Source: JASHVB01 sp035486135 (lineage in GTDB: Bacteria; Pseudomonadota; Alphaproteobacteria; Acetobacterales; Acetobacteraceae). From it: DNA of 17,067 bases. Where the stretch lies: positions 1-17,067 of the forward strand of contig DATHNI010000288.1 of assembly GCA_035486135.1 (NCBI GenBank). The letters are read 5' to 3'. Below are positions 1 to 6,745 of the stretch, in pieces (the first letter of the stretch is position 1; each line of letters begins with the position of its first letter). The notes under the pieces were generated by a model. It had not been told where the DNA came from, made no database searches, and saw only the letters and a program-made list of their open reading frames with translations. The translations under genes were made by a program, and so were the position numbers.

Positions 1-481
1 CGTCGATGAAGTTCATCGCATTGGTGGCGAACAGCAGCCAGAACAGCGTCACGAACGGCCCCAGCCAGCCCACCGGCAGGGGTCCGACATAGGGCACGCG
101 ATAGTCGTGCAGGTACAGTCCGCTGCCCACCGCGACCAGCGCGGCGAGCACCTGCGCGCCCAGCTTCACGCTGAAATTCCAGTCGTACACGTCGTCGAGG
201 AAGGCCACGATGGCGATCGCCACCGACGCCTCGATCACGCCGAGGAAATACGGCTCGGCCAGCCGGGCGAATTCGGCGAACTGGTACAGCACCCCGATGC
301 CGACCAGGAATGCCACGACGACGCCGATGCCACCGCCCTTGGGGGTCGGCCGGTCATGTGCCTTGCGGCCGTCAGGACGGTCCATCAGGCGGGCGGCGAT
401 CATCAGCCGCACGGTCGCGGCGGACAGCAGCGCCAGTCCGGCCGCAAAGGTCAGGTGACGCAACAGCGCAGCAAGTGTCAT
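1..481 (-). CDS. Polyprenyl-phosphate sugar-1-phosphate transferase, GT4/MraY-WecA-TagO family (partial, C-terminus beyond window)
   Basis: This is the first 160 residues of an integral membrane enzyme that transfers a sugar-1-phosphate from a UDP-sugar to undecaprenyl phosphate, the first membrane step in building surface polysaccharides. An N-terminal hydrophobic segment (about residues 5-30) is followed by the family signature GRKAHDRPTPKGGGIG (38-53), another membrane segment (about 52-66), the acidic motif FLDD (94-97) on the cytoplasmic side and the TNAMNFID motif (153-160) at the window edge. The FLDD and NFID acidic residues bind Mg2+ and substrate in the family. The start is ATG at 481, but no strong Shine-Dalgarno precedes it. 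The gene lies 173 bp downstream of the SGNH-like gene on the same strand. WecA (GlcNAc-1-P) and other substrate specificities cannot be told apart without the C-terminal half. The family call is firm and the substrate is unknown. Confidence 0.9.
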   Translation of the reverse strand, partial: MTLAALLRHLTFAAGLALLSAATVRLMIAARLMDRPDGRKAHDRPTPKGGGIGVVVAFLVGIGVLYQFAEFARLAEPYFLGVIEASVAIAIVAFLDDVYDWNFSVKLGAQVLAALVAVGSGLYLHDYRVPYVGPLPVGWLGPFVTLFWLLFATNAMNFID

Positions 482-507
482 GCTTCAGCGGTCAGCTACC
501 AATGGTC

Positions 508-665
508 GTGGGCATGGGCCCCTGGACATTTGTCCCTGGGCACGGGCCCCGGGCATGGGTCCGTGGGCGCCCCTGTAGCACAACCCCGGCGCGCCGCCCC
601 CTGAGGGCGCCGCCCGCGTGTGCCGTCTCAGGGGCGCCGGCACGCGCCGCCCCCTCAGGGCGCCG
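508..665. repeat. GC-rich short-repeat tract between the SGNH-like gene and the GT4 gene
   Basis: The 173-bp gap holds three copies of GGGCAYGGG (starting at 510, 538 and 551). It also holds a small perfect palindrome GGACATTTGTCC (524-535) and two 22-bp copies of a GCGCCGCCCCCT-N-AGGGCGCCG unit, at 591-612 and 644-665, that differ at one base. The second copy covers the stop codon of the SGNH-like gene (655-657). A further partial copy (CTCAGGGGCGCCGGCAC) lies at 627-643. I see no promoter or T-run and infer slippage-type duplication at the gene end. Confidence 0.5.
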
Positions 666-1416
666 GCACCCCGACGCCATTCAGCACGAAGCGGGCCAGC
701 GTCTCGCCGAGGCAGGTGTTCAGCAGCGCCATCATGCGCACCCGGTCGGCCTGCCGGGCACGCTCCAGGTCGATCGTCCCGTTCTCGGCCCAGTCGCGCA
801 TGACGTCGAAGCGGCGGAACAGTACGACGTCCGGCATCGCCGAGACCTGCTGCAGCGCCGCCTGATACGGATCGAGATCGGCATTGGCGCGCAGGAACCG
901 GCTGAATTGCGGATCAATCAGCACCACATCGGCGCCGGCATCGCGCGCATGCTCTATCCCCTCCTGCAACGCCGCCACCATGCCGTCGGGCCGCACGCCG
1001 CGCACCGCCTCGACCGTCCCGGTCTGCCAGAGCACGAGCTGGTAACGCTTGGCGGTCAGTGCGGCCTGGAGCAAGGGCAGCATGTCCTCCGCGGTCATGC
1101 CCTTTCCGCCACGCAGGGTCAGGGCGAACGGCACCTTGGGCAGGGCGGCGTGCAGCGCCTCGACCATGCGGAAGGGGAAGGCGGAATTGCGGTCCGCGCC
1201 GAGCTGGTCGCCCACCGTCGTCGCCGAGCCGACCGCGAGGATGTTCACCGGCCCGCCGGCCGCGATCGCCGCGGCCACCCGGTCCAGCGGCTCTTCCGGC
1301 GTGGTGAACGCATCCGACGCCGCGCAGGCGCCCGGCGCTGGCTCATGCTCTGCCCGCGACGAAACCGGACTTGCAACCACAACCAGCAGGAAAAGCCAGG
1401 CGGTCCAGCGGGGCAT
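655..1416 (-). CDS. Secreted SGNH/GDSL-fold protein with degenerate active site (probable pseudoenzyme)
   Basis: The protein has 253 residues. It opens with a signal peptide (hydrophobic 6-19, then SSRAEHE), so it is predicted to be periplasmic. The SGNH fold can be followed block by block: block I LAVGSATTVG (60-69), block II LRGGKGMTAEDML (101-113), block III LWQTGTVEAVRG (129-140), a conserved VVLIDPQ strand (164-170), FRRFDVMRDW (200-209) and a terminal block DRVRMM (224-229). In active relatives block I has a serine where this protein has Ala65, block III reads GTN where this one has Val135, and the last block reads DxxH where this one has Arg227. Only Asp224 of the catalytic set remains. 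The gene starts 6 bp after the opgC-like stop codon, so it is almost certainly co-transcribed. A role as a non-catalytic partner in polysaccharide acyl modification is inference. Confidence 0.75.
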   Translation of the reverse strand: MPRWTAWLFLLVVVASPVSSRAEHEPAPGACAASDAFTTPEEPLDRVAAAIAAGGPVNILAVGSATTVGDQLGADRNSAFPFRMVEALHAALPKVPFALTLRGGKGMTAEDMLPLLQAALTAKRYQLVLWQTGTVEAVRGVRPDGMVAALQEGIEHARDAGADVVLIDPQFSRFLRANADLDPYQAALQQVSAMPDVVLFRRFDVMRDWAENGTIDLERARQADRVRMMALLNTCLGETLARFVLNGVGVPAP

Positions 1417-1422
1417 GGAATG

Positions 1423-2577
1423 CTAGCCGCTGTCGGTGCGCGCCACGGCCGGCACGGCGGCCGACCGGACGGCAGCCGATCGGCCCTTGGCGCGATACCA
1501 GGCGCTTAAGGCGCCAACGGCCACCATCGCCGCCGCGCCGCACAGGTTCACCCCGACTTGCATGGCCACCCCGTCATCGTATTCCAGCCCGAGACGGGCA
1601 ATGAAACCAAAAAAGATGCCAAAACAAAATACCGGGAGCGAATTCTGCCCCATCAGCACGAACGGCGAGGCCAGCCGCGAGTCCAGCCACGCGGCGCCGC
1701 GCGGCACGGTGCGCGCGACCAGCCAGGTCAGGGACAGGATCGACAGCAGGCGGAACGGGTGCAGGCCGGTCTTGTCCTCGGTGATGACGTAGCGGATCAC
1801 CCAGCCCGGCATCGCCCCCAGCAGCCGGGGATGCACGTCGATCACCCAGATCACCACGATGCCAGCGGTCAGGATGGTCACGGACAGCACGTCGAACGGC
1901 CAGCGCACCCGCGGCCAGCGCGGCGGCGCGTACGATAGGACGGCACCGATCATGAACAGGAACTGCCAGGCGAACGGATCGAAAAACCAGACCTCGCCGG
2001 CAATCCAGCTCTGGAAGTTCAGGCCGGTGGCCCGCGTGACGACATATAGTGCGAAGGACGCGCCCAGCAGCAGCAACGGCCGGCGTAACAGCGGCAACGT
2101 CACGGCAAAAATCAGCAGCAGCATGACGTAGAGCGGCAGGATGTTCAGCAGGCTGGGCTGGAATCGCAGGAGCAGGGCCTGCAGCATCCCCTCGTACGGC
2201 GCGTTCGCCAGCACGTCGAGCCTGGTCTCATCCAGGTAATAGGCGCGATCCAGCGCCTCGGCCGAATAGGCGACCTGCGCGGTGTAGATCACGAACAGGA
2301 AGATATGCGCGATATACAGCGTCCAGGCGCGCCGCACCGCGTCGGCCGCGGCATACAGGTAGCCCTCGCGGTTCATCTCCAGGCCATACGCCAGGCCAGC
2401 GCCATACCCGGCGAGCAACACGAAGATCTCGGTTGCATCGCACATGGCGAAGTTCTGCAGGCTGATATGCGACATCACGTCGCCCGGGATGTGGTCGGTG
2501 TAGATCCACCACAATGCGAGTCCCCGGAAGAAGTCGACGCGCAGATCGCGTGTTCGGCTGTGGCGTATCAGGTGCAT
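1423..2577 (-). CDS. opgC: OpgC-domain membrane protein (putative glucan/polysaccharide acyltransferase)
   Basis: This is a polytopic inner-membrane protein of 384 residues with about ten hydrophobic segments. It matches the OpgC family, whose characterised members add succinyl groups to osmoregulated periplasmic glucans. The N-terminal family signature is visible as RDLRVDFFRGLALWW, followed by YTDHIPG (about residues 10-32). Next comes CDATEIFVLLAGYGAGLAYG, and the rest alternates hydrophobic helices with short loops. The chosen start is ATG at 2577, because GGGGGA lies 4 bases upstream. An in-frame ATG at 2589 and a TTG at 2601 are possible, but have poorer upstream sequence and would only add residues before the conserved region. 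It lies 73 bp after flhG on the same strand and 6 bp before the SGNH-like gene. The true substrate could be another envelope glycan rather than a periplasmic glucan. Confidence 0.85.
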   Translation of the reverse strand: MHLIRHSRTRDLRVDFFRGLALWWIYTDHIPGDVMSHISLQNFAMCDATEIFVLLAGYGAGLAYGLEMNREGYLYAAADAVRRAWTLYIAHIFLFVIYTAQVAYSAEALDRAYYLDETRLDVLANAPYEGMLQALLLRFQPSLLNILPLYVMLLLIFAVTLPLLRRPLLLLGASFALYVVTRATGLNFQSWIAGEVWFFDPFAWQFLFMIGAVLSYAPPRWPRVRWPFDVLSVTILTAGIVVIWVIDVHPRLLGAMPGWVIRYVITEDKTGLHPFRLLSILSLTWLVARTVPRGAAWLDSRLASPFVLMGQNSLPVFCFGIFFGFIARLGLEYDDGVAMQVGVNLCGAAAMVAVGALSAWYRAKGRSAAVRSAAVPAVARTDSG

Positions 2578-2650
2578 ACCGTCCCCCATACCGCGCCGCA
2601 ATGTGGGGTGGGATGGGGCGGGGGGGAACCGTCGATCGCATGACGAACAG

Positions 2651-3412
2651 TTACGCCAGCAGCCCGCGGCCGATCCGTGCGACGTCGGAGGCGGCCGCGC
2701 AGGACGGATGCCGGATCAGCAGCAGCGTCTGCCGGCGGATCGCATCCCGCACGCGATCGTCGCGGCGGACCACGCCCGCCAGCGGCGGTTCGCGGCCGAG
2801 AAACGTGGCACAGGCGCGGCGCAACGTGGCGTAGGTGCGTTCGCCGGCGCCCTGGCTGGTGGCCTGGTTCACGATCACGCGCGCGTCGCCGCCGGGGCGG
2901 TCGGCAGCATGCAGCTTCAACACCGCGTAGGCGTCGGTCAGGCTGGTAGGTTCCTCCGTCGCCAGCACCAGCAGCGTGTCGGCGAATGCCGCCATGCGTC
3001 GTACGGGTTGCTCCAACCCGGCGCCGAGGTCGAACAGGACCAGGTCGAACTGCGCGGTCGCCCGGTGCAGCTCCGCCAGCGTTTGCTCCAGCACGGCGGG
3101 CGGGAGACCGGAGAACATGCCCGACCCGGAGCGGCCGGCGAGGATGTGGAAACCGCCCTCGGGGTGCCGGAGCGCGGCCTGCGCGATCGTGGCGCGGCCG
3201 GCGATCACGTCGGCGAGGTCGAGCGCCGGGGTGAGGCCCAGCTGGATGTCCACGTTGGCCAGGCCGAGATCCGCGTCGAACAGCAGGACCTTGCGGCCCT
3301 GTTGCGCCAGCGAGTGCGCCAGGGTGATGGCGAACCAGGTCTTGCCAACGCCTCCCTTGCCCGAGGCGATTGCGATCAGGCGGGCGGCGGGCACGGCTTC
3401 GGCGTCGGTCAT
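2651..3412 (-). CDS. flhG: FlhG (YlxH/FleN) MinD-like ATPase, flagellar number regulator
   Basis: This is a 253-residue P-loop ATPase of the MinD/ParA class that works with FlhF to control flagellar number and placement. The deviant Walker A motif GKGGVGKT is at 18-25, switch I DADLGLANVD at 46-55, and the Walker B strand FDLVLFD at 122-128. The C-terminal part (RVIVNQATSQGAGERTYATL, then PPLAGVVRRDDRVRDAI) follows the FlhG pattern. Only about 11 residues precede the ATPase core, and the DQAxxLR helix used in some homologues to stimulate FlhF GTPase is absent. The start ATG at 3412 overlaps the flhF stop codon as ATGA, a sign of translational coupling. Apart from possible read-through into opgC it ends the flagellar run. 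The identification is strong from both motif and context. Confidence 0.93.
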   Translation of the reverse strand: MTDAEAVPAARLIAIASGKGGVGKTWFAITLAHSLAQQGRKVLLFDADLGLANVDIQLGLTPALDLADVIAGRATIAQAALRHPEGGFHILAGRSGSGMFSGLPPAVLEQTLAELHRATAQFDLVLFDLGAGLEQPVRRMAAFADTLLVLATEEPTSLTDAYAVLKLHAADRPGGDARVIVNQATSQGAGERTYATLRRACATFLGREPPLAGVVRRDDRVRDAIRRQTLLLIRHPSCAAASDVARIGRGLLA

Positions 3413-4296
3413 GGATGGGCCATCCGGGTTTGCAGCAGCCGCGCGGCGAGGAAGGCAGGCGTCAGCGGCACCAGGCCGTCGGCCGCGCTGGCGCCGATGC
3501 CGGCCTCGGTGAGCGCCAGCCGGCCGGAGGAAGCGGCGGCCAGGATGCCACCCAGGCGACGCGTCTGGTCCAGGCGCGTTGCCACCAACTGGCTGGCACC
3601 GGCCGCGGCGTAGGCGGCGGCGAGCTCGGCTGCCTCGGCAGGATCCATGCCGCCGGGCAGCACCAGGACGATCCTGGCCGCGGCAGTGGTGGCCAGGGTG
3701 ATGAATTGCTCCACCTGCGCCGGATCGAACGGGTCACAGCCAGGCGCGTCGATCAGCACCGGCACGCCATCCTGGCGCCGTGCCAGTGCCCGGCCCAGGG
3801 TCACCGGATGGCTGGCGACGATCAGGTCGATGCCGAGCAATCGGGTGAAGGCGGCGAGTTGTTCTGTCGCGCCGGCCCGCTTGCCGTCGGCGGTGATGAC
3901 CATCGGCATCACGCCGGCCAGCACGAGTCGGGTGGCGAGCCGGGCCACCGTCAGGGTCTTGCCGGCGCCTGGCGGACCGGACAGGAGCAGCGGCGGAAGA
4001 TCGGGCGCCAGCGGCAGGGCGTCGAACGACAGTGCTTCGGCCAGGGCCACGTCCAGCGCACCGGTCTGCAGGTCGGCCTGAAGAGCGGCGGGCACGGCGT
4101 GGAAATGCAGCGCGGCGAGGCGGGCAGGGTCCGGCGGCGCCGGCGGCAGGGGGTCGTTCGGCTCGAGGGCGGCGGTGATCTCCACCCCGCCGGCGACCCG
4201 CCTGGTGCCGAGGATCAGCGCGTCGGGCCCGAGCTCGGCCCGCACCTGTGCCATTGCCGCCGCCATCGCCGGAGCACGGAACAGCTTCAGGCGCAT
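3409..4296 (-). CDS. flhF: FlhF-like SRP-family GTPase, flagellar placement factor
   Basis: This 295-residue protein has the N-terminal FlhF signature MRLKLFRAPAMAAAMAQVR followed by LGPDALILGTRRV, a Pro/Ala-rich linker (about 45-70), and an SRP-type NG domain. FlhF is known to set the site of flagellar assembly. The P-loop GPPGAGKT is at 107-114 and ADGKRAGATEQL at 136-147 corresponds to the usual DTYR region. DAPG at 183-186 replaces the usual DTAG, and TRLD at 240-243 replaces TKLD, so three G motifs depart from the consensus. An open frame continues upstream to 4386, but that extension only translates a palindromic repeat, and homology begins at the ATG at 4296. No clear Shine-Dalgarno is seen; the repeat hairpin ends 20 bases before the start. 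It overlaps flhG by 4 bp. Reduced or altered GTPase activity is possible. Confidence 0.9.
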   Translation of the reverse strand: MRLKLFRAPAMAAAMAQVRAELGPDALILGTRRVAGGVEITAALEPNDPLPPAPPDPARLAALHFHAVPAALQADLQTGALDVALAEALSFDALPLAPDLPPLLLSGPPGAGKTLTVARLATRLVLAGVMPMVITADGKRAGATEQLAAFTRLLGIDLIVASHPVTLGRALARRQDGVPVLIDAPGCDPFDPAQVEQFITLATTAAARIVLVLPGGMDPAEAAELAAAYAAAGASQLVATRLDQTRRLGGILAAASSGRLALTEAGIGASAADGLVPLTPAFLAARLLQTRMAHP

Positions 4297-4315
4297 GGGG
4301 ATATCCAGCGGGATG

Positions 4316-4476
4316 ACCTCTCCCGCGGGAGCGGGAGAGGTCGATGATGCGCAGCACCGAGGGTGAGGTTGATCGGGTCGGCACACTGCAAAGACACGCA
4401 GCGTGCCGACCAGATCACCCTCACCCTCGTGCGCTCCGCGCCCTCGACCTCTCCCGCTCCCGCGGGCGAGGTTTTT
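4316..4476. repeat. Long inverted-repeat element (CCTCTCCCGC family), flhA-flhF gap
   Basis: This is an imperfect inverted repeat of about 160 bp that fills nearly all of the 187-bp gap between flhA and flhF. The left arm opens with a 10-bp hairpin CCTCTCCCGC / GCGGGAGAGG (4317-4340), continues with CACCGAGGGTGAGG (4355-4368) and ends at GTCGGCAC (4377-4384). The right arm mirrors this as GTGCCGAC (4403-4410), then TCACCCTCACCCTCG, then CCTCTCCCGC / GCGGGCGAGG (4448-4471). Each end is therefore itself a hairpin. A diverged relative lies at 9127-9323. There is no open frame of its own, so it is a non-autonomous REP/MITE-like repeat. Confidence 0.85.
4448..4476 (+). terminator. Hairpin plus T5, terminator-like in the plus direction
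   Basis: CCTCTCCCGC pairs with GCGGGCGAGG around a TCCC loop, and five T follow at 4472-4476. This has the form of an intrinsic terminator reading rightwards, against the flagellar genes, so it could only stop antisense transcription entering flhA. The T-run is short and the hairpin belongs to the repeat element, so function is uncertain. Confidence 0.25.
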
Positions 4477-4483
4477 CTAGTCC

Positions 4484-6571
4484 TCATATCGTCCCCACGG
4501 TGCGGATCCGCGCCCGGGGGGAAATCTCCGCCTGGGCCAGCACCGGGGTGTTCGGACGGATGCGCTCTACGATCGCGCGGACGTGCAGCCGGATACCGCC
4601 GCTGGTCAGCAGCACGGGCGCCTCGCCGCTCGCCCCGGCGGTCTCGAACGCGGTGCGCAGACCGTGCATGAATGCCTGCAGCTTGGACGGCGCCATGGCG
4701 AGCTGGCGTTCCTCCGGCGGGCCGGTCAGCGCCTCGGCGAAGGCGCCCTCCCATTCGGGCGACAGGGTGATCAGCGGGATGTAGCCGTTGGCACCAGTCT
4801 GGCTATCGCTAATCTGCCGGGCCAGGCGCATCCGCACATGCGCGACGATCGAAGGTATGGCGCGTGTCGCGCCCCCACACGCTTCCTGGATGCCCTCCAG
4901 GATCGTGGACAGGTCGCGGATCGACACTCGCTCGGACAGCAACGACTGCAGCACGCGCTGCACCGCCCCCACGGTGATCTGCGTCGGCACGATATCCGCC
5001 ACCAGCTTCTGTTGCTCGCGCGGCAGCTCATCGAGCAATTTCTGCGTCTCGGCGTAGGACAGCAGCTCGGCGACGTTCTCCCGGACCAGTTCGGTGAGAT
5101 GCGTCGTCAGCACGCTCGGCGGATCGACCACGGTACAGCCGCGGAACAGCGCTTCCTCCTTGGCGGACGGATCGATCCACAGCGCCGGCAGGCCGAAGGC
5201 CGGCTCCTTGGTGCGTTCGCCGGGCAGGTCGGGCACACCGCCCTTGGGGTCCATCGCCAGCAGCATGGTCGGGCGCAGCTCGCCGCGGCCGGCCTCGATC
5301 TCCTTGACGCGGACCGTGTATGTGTCGGCCGGAAGCTGCATGTTGTCCTGAATGCGCACCGGCGGCAGCACGAACCCCATCTCACCGGCGATCGACCGCC
5401 GCAGCCCCTTGATTTGCTCGGTCAACTTTGCCGTCTCGCCGCCCGCCAGGGAGAGCAGCCCGTAACCGAGCTCGATCCGCAGCATGTCGATGCGCAGCGT
5501 CTCGCTGATCGGTTGCTCCGTGGGGGCGATCGGTGCCGGCGCGGGTTCCGGACCGAACACCGCGGGGTGCTTGTGCCGCAACCAGGCGCCGCCGCCCGCC
5601 AGTCCGGCCAGCGCGAGGAACGGCAGCATCGGCAGCCCGGGCAGCAGCGCCAGCACGGTCGCCGCGCCGGCCGCCATCGCCAGCGGCTTCGGGCTGCCGC
5701 CGAGCTGGCGGATCAGCGCGGCGTCCGCGCTGCCCTCCATGCCGCCCTTGGTGACCACGATGCCGGCCGCGGTGGACACCAGCAAAGCGGGAATCTGCGT
5801 CACCAGCCCGTCGCCCGCCGTCAGCGTGGTGAACGCGGAGATCGCGTCGGACAGCGGCATGCCGTGCCGCACCACGCCGATGGTCAGGCCGCCCAGGATA
5901 TTGATGACGGTGATGATCAGCCCGGCGATCGCGTCGCCACGCACGAACTTGGCGGCGCCGTCCATGGCGCCGTAGAAGCCGCTTTCTTCCTCCAGCTCCT
6001 TGCGGCGGCGGCGGGCGGTCTTCTCGTCGATCATGCCGGCCGACATCTCGGCGTCGATCGCCATCTGCTTGCCAGGCATCGAATCGAGGCTGAACCGCGC
6101 CGCCACCTCGGCGATGCGGCCGGAGCCCTTGGTGATGACCATGAAGTTCACCACCAGAAGGATCGAGAACAGGATCAGCCCGATCACCACGTCGCCGCCC
6201 ATCAGGAAGCCGCCGAACGCGGCGACGACGTGCCCGGCGGCGAGCGGCCCTTCGCTGCCGTGCGACAGGATCAGCCGCGTGGTCGCGACGTTGAGCGACA
6301 GGCGCAGCAGGGTGGTCAGCAGCAGCAGCGTCGGGAAGGAGGAAAAATCCAGCGGGCGCTTGAGGAATAGCGAGACCATCAACACCAGCACGGCGGCGGT
6401 GAGCGATATCGACAGGCCGAAATCCAGCAGCAGCGGCGGCAGCGGCAGCACCAGCACCGACAGCAGCGCGACGACGCCGAGCGCCAGGCCGATATCGCTG
6501 CCGGGCGAGAACTGCCGGAGGCGGGCGGTCAGGGTGGGCAAGAACCCGTCGGCGACGGCGGCTTCAGCCAT
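4484..6571 (-). CDS. flhA: FlhA, flagellar type III export gate protein
   Basis: FlhA is the large nonameric gate of the flagellar export apparatus. It couples proton motive force to secretion and docks chaperone-substrate complexes in the cytoplasm. At 695 residues it has the usual family length. The N-terminal half has about eight membrane helices (the first at about 28-46). It includes the FHIPEP-family sequence LRLSLNVATTRLIL (89-102) and the conserved cytoplasmic loop KGSGRIAEVAARF (148-160), LDSMPGKQMAIDAEM (162-176) and MDGAAKFVRGDAIAG (203-217). The C-terminal cytoplasmic domain begins near residue 345. The start ATG at 6571 has no recognisable Shine-Dalgarno. The 174-bp gap from flbD holds a 111-bp palindrome, and the 3' side is followed by the long repeat before flhF. 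The identification is certain. Confidence 0.98.
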   Translation of the reverse strand: MAEAAVADGFLPTLTARLRQFSPGSDIGLALGVVALLSVLVLPLPPLLLDFGLSISLTAAVLVLMVSLFLKRPLDFSSFPTLLLLTTLLRLSLNVATTRLILSHGSEGPLAAGHVVAAFGGFLMGGDVVIGLILFSILLVVNFMVITKGSGRIAEVAARFSLDSMPGKQMAIDAEMSAGMIDEKTARRRRKELEEESGFYGAMDGAAKFVRGDAIAGLIITVINILGGLTIGVVRHGMPLSDAISAFTTLTAGDGLVTQIPALLVSTAAGIVVTKGGMEGSADAALIRQLGGSPKPLAMAAGAATVLALLPGLPMLPFLALAGLAGGGAWLRHKHPAVFGPEPAPAPIAPTEQPISETLRIDMLRIELGYGLLSLAGGETAKLTEQIKGLRRSIAGEMGFVLPPVRIQDNMQLPADTYTVRVKEIEAGRGELRPTMLLAMDPKGGVPDLPGERTKEPAFGLPALWIDPSAKEEALFRGCTVVDPPSVLTTHLTELVRENVAELLSYAETQKLLDELPREQQKLVADIVPTQITVGAVQRVLQSLLSERVSIRDLSTILEGIQEACGGATRAIPSIVAHVRMRLARQISDSQTGANGYIPLITLSPEWEGAFAEALTGPPEERQLAMAPSKLQAFMHGLRTAFETAGASGEAPVLLTSGGIRLHVRAIVERIRPNTPVLAQAEISPRARIRTVGTI

Positions 6572-6592
6572 GGGTCAGGGCAGTGAACGGAA

Positions 6593-6703
6593 CACTCCCC
6601 CTCCCCTTGAGCGAGGGGGTTGGGGGGAGGGGTGCGGACGCCCGTTGCCAAGGAGCGTCCGCACCCCTCGCCCCGACCCCCTCCCTCAAGGGGAGGGGGA
6701 GTG
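6593..6703. repeat. 111-bp near-perfect palindrome between flbD and flhA
   Basis: The left arm (6593-6641) and right arm (6655-6703) are 49 bp each and pair at 46 positions by my count, around a 13-base centre. The outer ends are CACTCCCCCTCCCC and GGGGAGGGGGAGTG, and the inner ends are GTGCGGACGC and GCGTCCGCAC. It is of a different family from the CCTCTCCCGC repeats in this window. It has no T-run and no open frame of its own, and it sits in an intercistronic gap of the flagellar run. Confidence 0.9.
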
Positions 6704-6745
6704 CTCTTGCAACCACGATGACAGGTGTGCCCTGCATCCGCACCC

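Noticed and set aside
4297..4386. N-terminal extension of flhF by 30 residues
   Set aside because: It also translates a repeat element, and the conserved FlhF N-terminus begins at the ATG at 4296.
4583..6370. Long plus-strand open frame opposite flhA
   Set aside because: It is antisense to a certain flhA with low-complexity Arg/Gln/His composition, and is a GC-driven shadow frame.
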